64,000 bases of DNA from Granulicella sp. WH15 (GCF_009914315.1 NZ_CP042596.1:3720001-3784000); one strand, 5' to 3'; shown: positions 1-8,390, counted from the stretch's first letter. Program-made: numbers and translations. Notes: generated from the letters alone by a model not told the origin.

Positions 1-291
1 GACCTGACTACCGGCAAGGAGGTCTGGAAGACGGAGCGCATCGGGTCCACCTCACTCGGCGGCGGCCTGCTCTCGACCGGCGGCGGAGTCATCTACTCGG
101 GCGAGATCGAAGGCGAGTTCGTCGGGCTGAACGCAAAGACCGGCAAGCCGGTATGGCACTTCAACACCGGCCAGCCCATCAACTCGCAGCCCATCACGTA
201 CATGGTCAAGGGCAGGCAGTACATCTCCATCACGGCCAACTCGGACGTCTTCTCCTTCGCGCTCCCCGAGGTCGTGAAAGCGGTGAAGTGA
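1..291 (+). CDS. PQQ-dependent dehydrogenase, C-terminal fragment
   Basis: The reading frame is open from the first base and ends at TGA 289-291, so only the last 96 residues are present. The segment reads like the last blades of a quinoprotein beta-propeller: 'GLNAKTGKPVWHF' is a typical tryptophan-docking motif, followed by 'GQPINSQPITY' and 'GRQYISITA', as in the C-terminus of PQQ-dependent alcohol/glucose dehydrogenases. Such enzymes oxidise alcohols or aldoses in the periplasm and pass electrons to the respiratory chain. The stop overlaps the start of the next gene (TGATG), so the two are translationally coupled. Followed by a mutarotase and a lactonase, a sugar (glucose-type) dehydrogenase is the best guess; substrate specificity cannot be read from this fragment. 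Confidence 0.8.
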   Translation, partial: DLTTGKEVWKTERIGSTSLGGGLLSTGGGVIYSGEIEGEFVGLNAKTGKPVWHFNTGQPINSQPITYMVKGRQYISITANSDVFSFALPEVVKAVK

Positions 292-1478
292 TGAAAAAAA
301 TAGCTCGCCCGTCCGTCATCCTCCTGGCCTTCACCCTGGCCACCGCTCATGCGCAGGCTCAAGCCCGCTACCAGATCACGGATGAGGACGCCAACGGTCC
401 TGGCTCGCCGCGTGTCGTCGTCCTACACGACAACACCGCCAAGGCCGAGGCCGCCGTCGCCCCATCCCAGGGAGGTGAACTGAGCAGCTACAAGATCACC
501 TTCCAGGGCAAACCGCTGGAGTTGCTCTACCATGCCCGCGATTACACCTCACCCGGCTTCCAGGGTAAAGCGCCGCTGCTCTGGCCCGCCGCCGGGGTGC
601 AGTATCCGGTGGGCACAATCCCTAAAGAGAGCTGCGGCAACGGCACCTATCCCGTAGCGGGCAAGACCTTCCCCATGCCCTGTCACGGCTTCGCCCGCAC
701 CCTACCGTGGAAGGAGATCAGCCGCTCCGCCGATGCCCAGGGCGCGCGCGTGACGGTCGAGCTAACCGACTCCGACAAGACGCGCCTCGACTATCCCTTC
801 GGCTTCAAGGTCGACCTGACCTATGAGCTGAGCGGCGGCCTGCTCACGCTCAACTACACCATCTCCGCCGACGCCGAGAACAAGGGACCGATGCCATTTT
901 CGATCGGCAACCACATCGCCTTCCGCGTGCCGCTGGTCGAGGGCAGCGACCCCGCCGCGATGACCTTTGAGAGTCCCAACACTACGCAGCTAATGCGCTA
1001 TCCGGGCGGCGTCGGCCTTAATGGAGAAGAGAAACCCAGCTCCTACGCGATCCCTCAACGAATGGGCGACTTCGACGCGCACATCGCGCTGCCGCTCTCC
1101 GGCTACCGCAGTATGCCCTATGCACGTCTGGTGGACCCGGCCGGGCTCTCTGTCCGCATCACCCAGACCGCGAGCATCGACCCAACCAACACTGAACTCG
1201 CTATCCCCAATCTCTCGGGCCAACTCATACGCTTCAACGTCTACGGCGGCCCGCACGAGGGCTACCTCAGCCCCGAGCCGTGGTTCGGCCTCATCAACTC
1301 GCTCAACTCGCGCAAGGGCTTTATCGACCTAGCCCCCGGCGGCTCCTGGCGCTGGCGCATCCAGGTCGCCCCGCTGGCCCCGCTCCGTCCATGCAGGCGG
1401 CCAGCCCCGGGGTCGAGCGCTTCGGCGGTGACTTCGGCTACGTCGAAGGCCCCGTCTGGAGCAAGGACGGCAGCCTGA
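291..1478 (+). CDS. Aldose 1-epimerase (mutarotase) family protein, exported
   Basis: Starts with ATG 291, overlapping the upstream stop by one base. Residues 1-22 form a signal peptide (MKKIARPSVILLAFTL, then AHAQA), so a periplasmic enzyme is expected. The rest matches the galactose-mutarotase fold: 'SSYKITFQGKPLELLY', 'FPMPCHGFARTLPW' (the HGFAR motif carries the substrate-binding His), 'SIGNHIAFRVP' (second conserved His). Mutarotases interconvert alpha and beta anomers of aldoses, which fits beside a sugar dehydrogenase that uses one anomer. The domain ends near 'WRWRIQVAPL' (about residue 360). The last 30 or so residues (Pro/Arg/Ser/Ala-rich) are unlike the family and overlap the next gene in another frame, suggesting a frameshift that has joined or separated the two coding regions. 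Confidence 0.8.
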   Translation: MKKIARPSVILLAFTLATAHAQAQARYQITDEDANGPGSPRVVVLHDNTAKAEAAVAPSQGGELSSYKITFQGKPLELLYHARDYTSPGFQGKAPLLWPAAGVQYPVGTIPKESCGNGTYPVAGKTFPMPCHGFARTLPWKEISRSADAQGARVTVELTDSDKTRLDYPFGFKVDLTYELSGGLLTLNYTISADAENKGPMPFSIGNHIAFRVPLVEGSDPAAMTFESPNTTQLMRYPGGVGLNGEEKPSSYAIPQRMGDFDAHIALPLSGYRSMPYARLVDPAGLSVRITQTASIDPTNTELAIPNLSGQLIRFNVYGGPHEGYLSPEPWFGLINSLNSRKGFIDLAPGGSWRWRIQVAPLAPLRPCRRPAPGSSASAVTSATSKAPSGARTAA

Positions 1479-2206
1479 TCTTCAGCGATATGTTCGGCTC
1501 GCGCACGCTGGAGATGAAGGCCCCCAACCGCTCCACCGTCTACCGCGACCACACCCACAGCGGCAACGGCAACTCCATGGACGCACAAGGCCGCCTGTAC
1601 ACCTGCGAGCGCGACAGCCGCCGCGTTGTGCGCGTGGAGAAGGACGGCAAGATCACGGTCATCGCCGACAAGTTCAACGGCCAGCGCATCAACGACCCCA
1701 ACGACGTGGTGGTGCGCCGCGACGACCAGGTCTACTTCAGCGACCCCGCCCCGGCCGACACGCTCGAGACTCTCACTCTGGGCTATGCGGGCGTCTACCA
1801 CGTCACCCCGACGGGCAAGATCTCTCTCGTAACCAGGATGCTTCGGCCTAACGGAGTAGCCCTCACTCCTGACGGCAAGACGCTCTACATCGCCGATACG
1901 ACGGAGCGGAAGATCCTGGCCTACGACCTCGACGCAAACGGCACCCCGTCGAACGGACGGACCTTCATCACCGGCATCGACGGCGGTCCAGACGGCCTGC
2001 GCGTGGCAGCGAACGGGAACATCTACATCGCCTGCCGCGGGGTTGCGATCTACTCCCCCGCCGGGAAGTTTCTCAAGATGATCGAGTTCCCCGAGATGCC
2101 CTCGAACCTCACCTTCGGCGACCAGGATCTACAAACGATCTACGTGACCGCCCGCACCTCTATCTACCGGGTCCGCATAGAAGACAAGGGCACATTGCAA
2201 TATTGA
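1391..2206 (+). CDS. SMP-30/gluconolactonase/LRE family protein
   Basis: A six-bladed beta-propeller lactonase of the SMP-30/regucalcin family: 'GYVEGPVWSKDGSLIFSD' at the N-terminus carries the metal-binding Glu, 'NDPNDVVVR' gives the conserved Asn, and 'GGPDGLRVAANGNIYIA' gives the conserved Asp. It probably hydrolyses a sugar lactone such as gluconolactone, completing oxidation by the upstream dehydrogenase. The first in-frame ATG that makes biological sense is 1391; no signal peptide follows it. The frame stays open further upstream (to 1280), inside the mutarotase. A cytoplasmic lactonase behind two periplasmic enzymes would be odd, so this domain may have been the C-terminal half of an exported mutarotase-lactonase fusion, or its true start is obscured by a frameshift. 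Confidence 0.82.
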   Translation: MQAASPGVERFGGDFGYVEGPVWSKDGSLIFSDMFGSRTLEMKAPNRSTVYRDHTHSGNGNSMDAQGRLYTCERDSRRVVRVEKDGKITVIADKFNGQRINDPNDVVVRRDDQVYFSDPAPADTLETLTLGYAGVYHVTPTGKISLVTRMLRPNGVALTPDGKTLYIADTTERKILAYDLDANGTPSNGRTFITGIDGGPDGLRVAANGNIYIACRGVAIYSPAGKFLKMIEFPEMPSNLTFGDQDLQTIYVTARTSIYRVRIEDKGTLQY

Positions 2207-2257
2207 TGGGCAGCGAATATCTTTCTTCCGGCCAACAGGAGGACCACGCGAAGCAGC

Positions 2258-2306
2258 AAAAAGGCGTGCAAACACCCGCCCCGCACATAGTGCGACCTGT
2301 CCAAAA
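2258..2306. repeat. Dispersed repeat, type E (divergent copy)
   Basis: A run containing AAGGCGTGCAAACACCCGCC followed by a short GTGC-type hairpin and a GTCC end. Related copies occur at 27373-27424, 32150-32212 and 48201-48246 (shared core AAGGCGTG, AACGCCCGC, then a TCCGGCAGGAC-like end). This copy lies between the lactonase stop and tRNA-Gly; nothing else is seen in the gap. No transposase is associated. Confidence 0.5.
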
Positions 2307-2357
2307 GAACGTCTTCTTCAGTTAGAGGATTAACCCGGCAGAACCCACGGGAACGAC

Positions 2358-2432
2358 TGGAGCGGGAGACCGGGATCGAACCGGCGACATTCAGCTTGGG
2401 AAGCTGACGTTCTGCCACTGAACTACTCCCGC
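2358..2432 (-). tRNA. tRNA-Gly (anticodon CCC)
   Basis: On the minus strand the sequence folds as a complete cloverleaf: acceptor GCGGGAG paired with CTCCCGC, D-arm GTTC/GAAC, anticodon stem TCAGC/GCTGA with loop TTCCCAA (anticodon CCC, reads GGG), and a T-arm with TTCGATC. Discriminator T is followed by an encoded CCA (2358-2360). It lies downstream of ftsH on the same strand, separated by a strong terminator, so it probably has its own promoter. Confidence 0.95.
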
Positions 2433-2481
2433 TTGTGGTTCGATTATAACCCGAGCAAGGCTCTCAAACCTGCACTTCCAG

Positions 2482-2522
2482 AAACGTGAAGGGCAGCCAT
2501 TCTTTGGCTGCCCTTCACGTTT
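2482..2522 (-). terminator. Intrinsic terminator downstream of ftsH
   Basis: An 18-bp perfect inverted repeat (arms 2482-2499 and 2505-2522, beginning AAACGTGAAGGG) with a 5-nt loop, 15 bp after the ftsH stop. The ends are A/T-rich (TTT), so it can act in either direction. It separates ftsH from tRNA-Gly. Confidence 0.8.
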
Positions 2523-2536
2523 TATCTACAAATTCG

Positions 2537-4471
2537 TTATGCCGGAGAAGGCTGGCCTTCTCCAAAGCCGGGCTTGCGGCCAGTCTCGGGCTTGAGCACC
2601 TTCTGGGTGTCGCCACCCGGGCCAGGGTCCGGAGCCGACAGCGGCGACTTCGCCACCGGCAGCTCCTTGCCCTCGATAATCAGCTTGATCTCCGCCGCAT
2701 CCAGCGTCTCGCGCTCCAACAGGGCAGTCGCCATGCGGTGCATGATGTCCTGGTTGCTGTTCAGGATGCTATACGCCGAGTTGTAAGCCGTATCGACAAA
2801 GTTCCGAACCTCGGCGTCGATCTTTCGAGCCGTGTCCTCCGAGTAGTCGCGGGCCTGAGCCAGATCGCGTCCCAGGAAGACCTCCTGCTCCTTCTTCCCG
2901 TAGGTCAGCGGTCCCATGTCGCTCATGCCGAACTCGCAGACCATCCGCCGCGCCAGCTCCGTTGCGCGGACAATGTCGTTGCCCGCGCCGGTGGTCTTGC
3001 GGCCCATGAAGATCTCCTCCGCGCAGCGTCCGCCCATCAGCACGGCGAGCTGCGTGTCGAGATACTCCTTGGTGACCGTGTGCTTGTCCTCTTCCGGCAG
3101 GTGCATCGTCACGCCCAGCGCCATTCCGCGCGGGATGATCGTCACCTTGTGCAGCGGATCCGAGTGCTCCCGCAGCGCCGCGACCAACACGTGTCCGGCC
3201 TCGTGGTACGCCGTATCCTTCTTGTCGTCGTCCGAGAGCAGCATCGACTTGCGCTCGGCGCCCATCATCACCTTATCCTTGGCGACTTCGAAGTCGTACA
3301 TGTGCACGGCCTTGCGGTTGAACCGAGCCGCCGTCAGAGCAGCCTCGTTCACCATGTTGGCCAGATCCGCGCCCGAGAAGCCCGGTGTTCCACGAGCCAA
3401 CTGGTTCAGATTCACGTCCTCGGCCATCGGCACCTTCTTCGAGTGCACGCGCAGAACCTCTTCGCGGCCACGAATGTCGGGACGATCCACCATCACGCGG
3501 CGGTCGAAGCGGCCCGGACGCAGCAGCGCCGGATCGAGCACATCAGGCCGATTCGTCGCGGCGATCAGGATCACGCCGTCGTTCGACTCGAAGCCGTCCA
3601 TCTCCACCAGCAACTGGTTCAGGGTCTGCTCGCGCTCATCGTGCCCGCCGCCCAGTCCTGCTCCACGGTGCCGTCCCACAGCGTCGATCTCATCGATAAA
3701 GATGATGCAGGGAGCATTCTTCTTACCCTGCTCGAAGAGGTCACGCACGCGGCTCGCACCGACGCCGACGAACATCTCCACAAAGTCCGAGCCCGAGATG
3801 GAGAAGAACGGAACGTTCGCCTCACCCGCTACCGCCCGCGCCAGCAAGGTCTTACCGGTTCCCGGAGGCCCGACCAGCAGCACGCCCTTGGGGATGCGGC
3901 CACCCAGGCGCTGGAACTTCTGCGCCTCGCGCAGGAACTCGATGATCTCTTTCAGCTCTTCCTTGGCCTCATCGACGCCTGCGACGTCTTTGAACGTAAT
4001 CTTCTTCTGCTGCATCGAGAGCAGGCGCGCGCGGCTCTTGCCGAAGCTCAGCGCCTTGTTACCGCCCGACTGCATCTGCCGCATCATGAACAGGAACAGG
4101 GCCAGCAGCAGCGCCACCGGAGCCAGGTTCATCAGCGCGGTGATCCACGGCGAGACGTTCTGATCCTTGATCGTGATGCTGACGCCGTGCTCGCGCAGCT
4201 TGTTGTAGAGGTCGGGGTAGTTGGCCGGGATCGTCGTGTGGAACAGATCCTTGTCGTCCTTGTAGTGACCCGTCACCTCGGTGCCGTTGACCGTAACGTC
4301 CGCGATCTTGCCCTGGTCCGCATCATTCAACATCTGCGACACACTGACGTTCTTGTCCTTGCCAGTGCCGGCGGTGCGGGCGACAAACTGCCAGAGGCAC
4401 ACCAGGCAGGTGATCATGAAGACCCAGATCAGAATTTGTTTGACGGTCGAGTTCAAAGCGAATTTCCTCAT
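2537..4471 (-). CDS. ftsH: ATP-dependent zinc metalloprotease FtsH
   Basis: Membrane-anchored AAA+ protease that extracts and degrades membrane and short-lived cytosolic proteins. At 644 residues it is normal length. Two transmembrane segments (about 10-31 and 106-130) flank a periplasmic domain. The AAA module has Walker A GPPGTGKT (201-208), Walker B '[11 protein letters not shown]', the pore motif 'MFVG' and the second region of homology '[19 protein letters not shown]'. The zinc-binding HEAGH is at about 423-427. The C-terminal 30 residues are Pro/Gly-rich. It is preceded on the same strand by tilS, a common bacterial gene order. No clear Shine-Dalgarno site precedes the ATG. Confidence 0.98.
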   Translation of the reverse strand: MRKFALNSTVKQILIWVFMITCLVCLWQFVARTAGTGKDKNVSVSQMLNDADQGKIADVTVNGTEVTGHYKDDKDLFHTTIPANYPDLYNKLREHGVSITIKDQNVSPWITALMNLAPVALLLALFLFMMRQMQSGGNKALSFGKSRARLLSMQQKKITFKDVAGVDEAKEELKEIIEFLREAQKFQRLGGRIPKGVLLVGPPGTGKTLLARAVAGEANVPFFSISGSDFVEMFVGVGASRVRDLFEQGKKNAPCIIFIDEIDAVGRHRGAGLGGGHDEREQTLNQLLVEMDGFESNDGVILIAATNRPDVLDPALLRPGRFDRRVMVDRPDIRGREEVLRVHSKKVPMAEDVNLNQLARGTPGFSGADLANMVNEAALTAARFNRKAVHMYDFEVAKDKVMMGAERKSMLLSDDDKKDTAYHEAGHVLVAALREHSDPLHKVTIIPRGMALGVTMHLPEEDKHTVTKEYLDTQLAVLMGGRCAEEIFMGRKTTGAGNDIVRATELARRMVCEFGMSDMGPLTYGKKEQEVFLGRDLAQARDYSEDTARKIDAEVRNFVDTAYNSAYSILNSNQDIMHRMATALLERETLDAAEIKLIIEGKELPVAKSPLSAPDPGPGGDTQKVLKPETGRKPGFGEGQPSPA

Positions 4472-4583
4472 GGTGAAGCGGGAGCCGAATTACAGATCAA
4501 ACTTACCGGTATGAAACTCCATCCCGGACATAACGGTTAGACGTCTGCATCTACCGAAAGTATTGGATGCCGCTGCATGGACG

Positions 4584-4627
4584 GTGGGAGCAGAGATTCC
4601 CGTAATCACCGATTATTCTACTCCCAC
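4584..4627 (-). promoter_or_regulatory. Imperfect stem-loop in the tilS-ftsH gap
   Basis: Arms GTGGGAGCAGA (4584-4594) and TCTACTCCCAC (4617-4627) pair with one mismatch. It sits in the 223-bp gap between tilS and ftsH, about 110 bp before ftsH. It could be an attenuator/terminator for tilS or part of the ftsH 5' leader; there is no T-run, so the role is a guess. Nothing else is recognised in this gap. Confidence 0.3.
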
Positions 4628-4694
4628 GCAAGGCGGATGCGGTGGAAAGTAAAGGGGAGCGGGCAAATGTTTCCCAAATCGAACCTCCGCCCCC

Positions 4695-5741
4695 TCAGGC
4701 CGAGCGCGACAGCCGCAGCTCCCGCAGCGTCCTTTCGGCGACCAGACCACCGCCTAACTCAAGCAGTGCCCCGGGTTTACTCGGAACCGTCGCCATGGGC
4801 TCGATGCCCGCCAAGGCCAGCAGCCGGGCCGTCTCGTCGAAGCCCAGCCTCGCGCCCAATCCCCGCGCCGCCGCCCGCAGTACCCTCCGGCGCAGCGCCG
4901 GGTCCATCGCCCGCAGCCGGTCCAGCTCAATCGCCACCGCCGCAGCGCCCGGAGCCGTCGAGTTCGACCGCCCCCCGCCCCGCACCGGCTTGCCCGGTAA
5001 CAGTACCTGCGGCAGCAGACGCGCCAGTTCGCCCTCCCACCGGGCCTCTTCGTCCCGAGCAATCTCGGCCAGATTGGCCAGCGTCCGATCGATCGCCGGA
5101 TTCTCCTCCCGCAGCATCGGAAGCAGCGTATGTCGCAGCCGGTTCCGCGTAAACGCCTCGTCCACGTTGGACGAGTCCGTCCGCCATGCCTGCCCACAGT
5201 CACGCAGATACGCCTCGATCTCCGCCCGTCGCGACCCCAGCAGGGGCCGCACGATCCGTCCGCGCGGCACCTCCAGCACCGGCGAGATTCCTCCCAGCCC
5301 CTCGGTCCACGCGCCTCGCAGCAGCTTCATCAATACGGTCTCGGCCTGGTCGTCGAGAGTGTGCGCCGTTAGCACGGAGTCGGCCCGGCCCGTCGCGATC
5401 AGCTCGCGAAAGACCTCATAGCGCAGGTTCCGCGCCGCCTCTTCGATGGTCTCCCCCGCTGCCGCCCGCGCCGCCGTATCGACCCGCCGCACCTCCAGCG
5501 GCACCGCCAGCCGCTCGCACAATTGTCGCACGAACGCCTCATCTGCGTCCGCCTCCGCCCCTCGCAGGCCGTGGTGGATGTGCACCGCCGCCAGCCCCAC
5601 TCCCAGCGCGTTGCGGGCGGCGCTATTGGCCTCGTGCACCAGCAGCAGCAGCGCTGTCGAGTCCGCCCCGCCCGATACGGCACAGCAGATACGGTCCCCT
5701 ACCTTCAAGTGCGTCCGCGAAAACAAAATTCCCTGAGCCAT
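4695..5741 (-). CDS. tilS: tRNA(Ile)-lysidine synthase
   Basis: Modifies C34 of the CAU anticodon of tRNA-Ile2 to lysidine, which changes both decoding (to AUA) and charging (to Ile); essential in most bacteria. The N-type ATP-pyrophosphatase P-loop SGGADST is at residues 23-29, followed by 'HIHHGLRGAEADADEAFV' and the later 'RTDSSN' and 'RNRLRHTLLPML' motifs of the family. At 348 residues it has the catalytic domain plus a shortened C-terminal region (E. coli TilS is about 430). It is divergent from the GNAT gene at 5788 with only 46 bp between the starts. Confidence 0.95.
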   Translation of the reverse strand: MAQGILFSRTHLKVGDRICCAVSGGADSTALLLLVHEANSAARNALGVGLAAVHIHHGLRGAEADADEAFVRQLCERLAVPLEVRRVDTAARAAAGETIEEAARNLRYEVFRELIATGRADSVLTAHTLDDQAETVLMKLLRGAWTEGLGGISPVLEVPRGRIVRPLLGSRRAEIEAYLRDCGQAWRTDSSNVDEAFTRNRLRHTLLPMLREENPAIDRTLANLAEIARDEEARWEGELARLLPQVLLPGKPVRGGGRSNSTAPGAAAVAIELDRLRAMDPALRRRVLRAAARGLGARLGFDETARLLALAGIEPMATVPSKPGALLELGGGLVAERTLRELRLSRSA

Positions 5742-5776
5742 CCTTAGTCGATCCTATTGTCTTGAAAATACATCCC

Positions 5777-5782
5777 TATAAT
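5777..5782 (+). promoter_or_regulatory. Consensus -10 box (TATAAT), leaderless start
   Basis: A perfect TATAAT ends 5 nt before the ATG at 5788, so the expected transcription start falls on or next to the start codon. No Shine-Dalgarno site and no good -35 at 17 bp are visible. This implies a leaderless mRNA. Confidence 0.55.
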
Positions 5783-5787
5783 GATCC

Positions 5788-6258
5788 ATGCCCGTTATCC
5801 GCCCCGCGACCCCGGCCGACGCCCTCCTCATTGGCCAGCAGCGCCAGAAGATGTTCATCGAATCGGCCCAGACCACCGCTGAGGCCACTGCCACCCTGCC
5901 CGACCGCTTCGCCGCCTGGGTGCGCCCCAAGCTGGAGAACGGTACCTACATCGGCTGGGTCGCCGAATACGAGGGTGAACCCGTTGCCGGGGCTGGCCTC
6001 TGGCTCATGGACTTTCCTCCGCACTGGATGGACCCCGAGCCGGTCCGCGCCTACCTGCTTAATTTCTACGTCGCCGCGTCCTTCCGGGGCCACGGGTTGG
6101 CCGGCCGGTTCCTCCGCCTGGCCGTGGATGAGGCCCACCGCCGCAATATCCGCGTCGTCTCGCTCCACGCCTCCAAGTTTGGACGGCCGGTTTATGAGAA
6201 GCACGGCTTCAAGCCCACCAACGAGATGATGCTCATCGAGGAGAACCCGAGCAGCTAG
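5788..6258 (+). CDS. GNAT family N-acetyltransferase
   Basis: A 156-residue acetyl-CoA-dependent acetyltransferase of the GNAT fold. The N-terminus 'IRPATPADALLIGQQR' is the usual beta1-alpha1 start. The acetyl-CoA pyrophosphate-binding loop is 'SFRGHGLAGRFLRLAVDEA' (Q/RxxGxG/A), followed by 'LHASKFGRPVYEKHGF', the classic beta5/alpha4 end of the fold. The acceptor substrate cannot be predicted. It is divergent from tilS and has a -10 box right at the start codon. Confidence 0.88.
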   Translation: MPVIRPATPADALLIGQQRQKMFIESAQTTAEATATLPDRFAAWVRPKLENGTYIGWVAEYEGEPVAGAGLWLMDFPPHWMDPEPVRAYLLNFYVAASFRGHGLAGRFLRLAVDEAHRRNIRVVSLHASKFGRPVYEKHGFKPTNEMMLIEENPSS

Positions 6259-6265
6259 GGGCTGG

Positions 6266-6535
6266 GGGAAGAAAGCATACCTCGGGGCTAAAGTCCGGAT
6301 CTGTGGCGGGTTTTGATGTCGGGCTAAAGCCCCGACCTACCCCAAGGACAACGGCAAGAGCAACGGCAAAGACAGAAGCAGATTCCTCCGCTTCGCTCCT
6401 GAATGACAACCAAAAGAACAGGCAACGGCAAAGGCACCCTCCCATAGGCTCTGAAAGCGATGTCCGCTTCCGACCAGCGGGAGGACCTCAAAAGATCACT
6501 TCCCCATGCCTCCCCGAGAACCGTACGAAGTACCA
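6266..6535. repeat. Composite dispersed repeat cluster (types B, A inverted, D half)
   Basis: The 307-bp gap between the GNAT gene and ispD is filled with repeat modules. There is a B-type hairpin (GGGCTAAAGCCCCGACCTA, about 6321-6340), a Gly/Asn-codon-like purine linker, an inverted A module (GCAGATTCCTCCGCTTCGCT, 6378-6410), and half of a D module (CCGACCAGCGGGAGGACC, about 6468-6488) with a CGAGAACCGTACGAAGTAC end. The same modules recur throughout the window. No coding potential beyond repeat-derived frames. Confidence 0.75.
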
Positions 6536-6550
6536 AAGTGCCGTACGCGG

Positions 6551-6556
6551 TATACT
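6551..6556 (+). promoter_or_regulatory. -10-like box (TATACT) before ispD
   Basis: TATACT ends 9 nt before the ispD ATG at 6566, which would give a leader of only a few bases. There is no Shine-Dalgarno site. No matching -35 box at 17 bp. Confidence 0.4.
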
Positions 6557-6565
6557 TCGTGAGCT

Positions 6566-7309
6566 ATGCGTGTTTATGTCATTCTTCCGGCAGCCGGTAT
6601 CGGAACCCGCATGTCCGCGGGCGGCGCAACCCCGCCTGCGCCCAAGCAGTTCCTCACTCTCCACGGCGTTCCCGTCCTCATCCACTGCCTGCGCGCCTTC
6701 GCGGCCGTCGAGCGGGTGGAGACCGTCCTGGTCGCCGTGCGAGCGCAGGAGATGGACCGCGTCCGCACCCTCATCGCCCGCTACGGCCTCGAAGCTAAGG
6801 TAAAGGTCGTCGAAGGCGGCGAGAACCGCCAGGGCTCGGTCGCCAACGCGCTCGCCACGGTGGACTGCGCCGACGACGACGTCATCCTGGTCCACGACGC
6901 CGTCCGCCCGCTCATCGACCCCGGCACCATTGATCGCACCATCGACGCCGTGCTCGAGTACGGAGCCGCCATCGTTGGCCTGCCCGCCGTCGACACCATC
7001 AAGCAGGTAGAGCGCACCGCCCACGGCGCCATCGTTACCTCCACCATCCCTCGCGAGCGCATCGTTCAGGCCCAGACCCCGCAGGGAGCCCGTTTCGACC
7101 TGCTCAAGCGCGCCTTCGCCGAGTCCGAGGCCGACGAGTTCTCCGGCACCGACGAGTCCAGCCTGCTCGAGCGAGCAGGCATCCAGGTCGCCGTCGTTCC
7201 CGGCTTCTCGCGCAACTTCAAGATCACCCAGCCCGGCGATATCGAGCTGGCGGAGTTCTACCTTGCCTCCGCCGAAAAAGCCGCAGCCGAGAAAGCAGGC
7301 ACCCAATGA
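6566..7309 (+). CDS. ispD: 2-C-methyl-D-erythritol 4-phosphate cytidylyltransferase
   Basis: Third enzyme of the MEP isoprenoid pathway: MEP + CTP to CDP-ME. The nucleotide-binding start 'VILPAAGIGTRMSAGG' followed by 'PAPKQFLTLHG' is diagnostic, as are 'VHDAVRPLI' and 'IPRERIVQAQTPQGARFD'. At 247 residues it is slightly longer than the family norm (about 230), the excess being an Ala/Lys-rich C-terminal tail. Its TGA overlaps the ATG of ispF by 4 nt, so the two consecutive-pathway enzymes are translationally coupled. Confidence 0.97.
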   Translation: MRVYVILPAAGIGTRMSAGGATPPAPKQFLTLHGVPVLIHCLRAFAAVERVETVLVAVRAQEMDRVRTLIARYGLEAKVKVVEGGENRQGSVANALATVDCADDDVILVHDAVRPLIDPGTIDRTIDAVLEYGAAIVGLPAVDTIKQVERTAHGAIVTSTIPRERIVQAQTPQGARFDLLKRAFAESEADEFSGTDESSLLERAGIQVAVVPGFSRNFKITQPGDIELAEFYLASAEKAAAEKAGTQ

Positions 7310-7920
7310 GCATGAGAATCGGCTTCGGCTTCGACTCCCACGCCTTCAAGCCCGGCGTCCCGCTCATCATCGGCGGCCTTGAGATCGACCACACCGAGGG
7401 CCTCGCCGGTCACTCGGACGGCGACGTGCTGCTGCACGCCATCACCGATGCCCTGCTCGGCGCGGTCTCGGCTGGCGACATCGGCACCTTCTTCCCGCCC
7501 AGCGATCCCCGCTGGAAGGGCGCGGCCTCGAGCCTTTTTTTACGCACCTCGCTCGAAGAGATCGCCACGGCAGGCTACCGCATCGTCAACATCGACACGG
7601 TGCTGGTGATGATGCGTCCCAAGATCGTCCCCATCGCGGGCGACCTGCGCCAGCGCGTGGCCGAGCTGCTGGAGATCAAGCCCTCAGCCGTCGGCATCAA
7701 AGCCAAAACCCCCGAGGGACTCAACCAGGATGGCGTCGCTGTGGCCTACGCGACGGTTCTGCTGGAGAGCATCGACGATGACTCGGCACCCAAGGCGATC
7801 GCCGCCACAGCCGATGTGGACGAAGTCAACTCGGTGGTCGAGAGCCTGGTGGTGCAGGTCCGCGACACCCAGGCGCTGGGCCGCAAAGCCCCGGTCTTCG
7901 ACACCGACGACATTACCTAA
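7306..7920 (+). CDS. ispF: 2-C-methyl-D-erythritol 2,4-cyclodiphosphate synthase
   Basis: Converts CDP-ME-2-phosphate to MEcPP. 'IGFGFDSHAF' supplies the metal-binding Asp and His, 'HSDGDVLLHAITDALLGA' is the second metal/substrate motif, and 'GIKAKTPEGLNQDGVAVAYA' is the C-terminal family signature. The start is ATG 7306 (MSMRIG); ATG 7312 is also possible. The normal enzyme is about 160 residues; this one is 204, with an acidic extension of some 45 residues ('ADVDEVNSVVESLVVQ') of unknown function. ispE is not adjacent. Confidence 0.96.
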   Translation: MSMRIGFGFDSHAFKPGVPLIIGGLEIDHTEGLAGHSDGDVLLHAITDALLGAVSAGDIGTFFPPSDPRWKGAASSLFLRTSLEEIATAGYRIVNIDTVLVMMRPKIVPIAGDLRQRVAELLEIKPSAVGIKAKTPEGLNQDGVAVAYATVLLESIDDDSAPKAIAATADVDEVNSVVESLVVQVRDTQALGRKAPVFDTDDIT

Positions 7921-7944
7921 GCTGCGTTATCCAGAGGAGTCGCA

Positions 7945-8352
7945 ATGGTTGCCATTCAATTCGAATACCAGGGAGACCTGCACTGCAAAGCGGTCCACGG
8001 TCCCTCCGGAACTGAGCTAAACACCGACGCCCCCAAGGACAACCAGGGCCGCGGCGAGAGCTTCTCTCCCACGGACCTGGTCGCCACTGCGCTCGGCACC
8101 TGTATGCTCACCGTCATGGGCATCATGGCCCGTACGCTGAACCTCGACATCGCCGGTTCCACGGCCACCGTCGAAAAGGAGATGACTGCCACAGCTCCGA
8201 GAAGAATCCAGAGCCTGGCCGTCAAGATCCACGTGCCCCAGATTCTCAGCGCCGAAAACAAAGAGAAGCTCGAGCGGGCTGCCCACACCTGCCCCGTGCA
8301 CAAGAGCCTCCATCCGGACATCCATACCCCTATCGAGTTCACCTGGGGATAA
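7945..8352 (+). CDS. OsmC family protein
   Basis: A 135-residue OsmC/Ohr-superfamily protein, closest in look to the OsmC/YhfA branch. These proteins reduce organic hydroperoxides with two redox cysteines. Both are present: one in 'ALGTCMLTVMGIMA' and one in 'AAHTCPVHKSLHPDI'. 'FSPTDLVATALG' is typical. A good Shine-Dalgarno (GAGGAG, 6 nt before the ATG) is present, unlike several neighbours. It lies 24 bp after ispF and is probably co-transcribed. Confidence 0.9.
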   Translation: MVAIQFEYQGDLHCKAVHGPSGTELNTDAPKDNQGRGESFSPTDLVATALGTCMLTVMGIMARTLNLDIAGSTATVEKEMTATAPRRIQSLAVKIHVPQILSAENKEKLERAAHTCPVHKSLHPDIHTPIEFTWG

Positions 8353-8390
8353 GCGGTACGGCGGTTTACGCGAGGCCAACCCAGCCACGA

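Noticed and set aside
2486..4540. A 684-codon open frame antisense to ftsH
   Set aside because: It is a high-GC shadow frame: Arg/His/Leu-rich, no domain, and ftsH on the other strand is unmistakable.
6303..6803. Short ORFs carrying 'SASLLNDNQ' or 'VVIQERSGG' peptides around many gaps
   Set aside because: They are translations of the type A repeat in different frames, not proteins; the same peptides recur wherever the repeat does.
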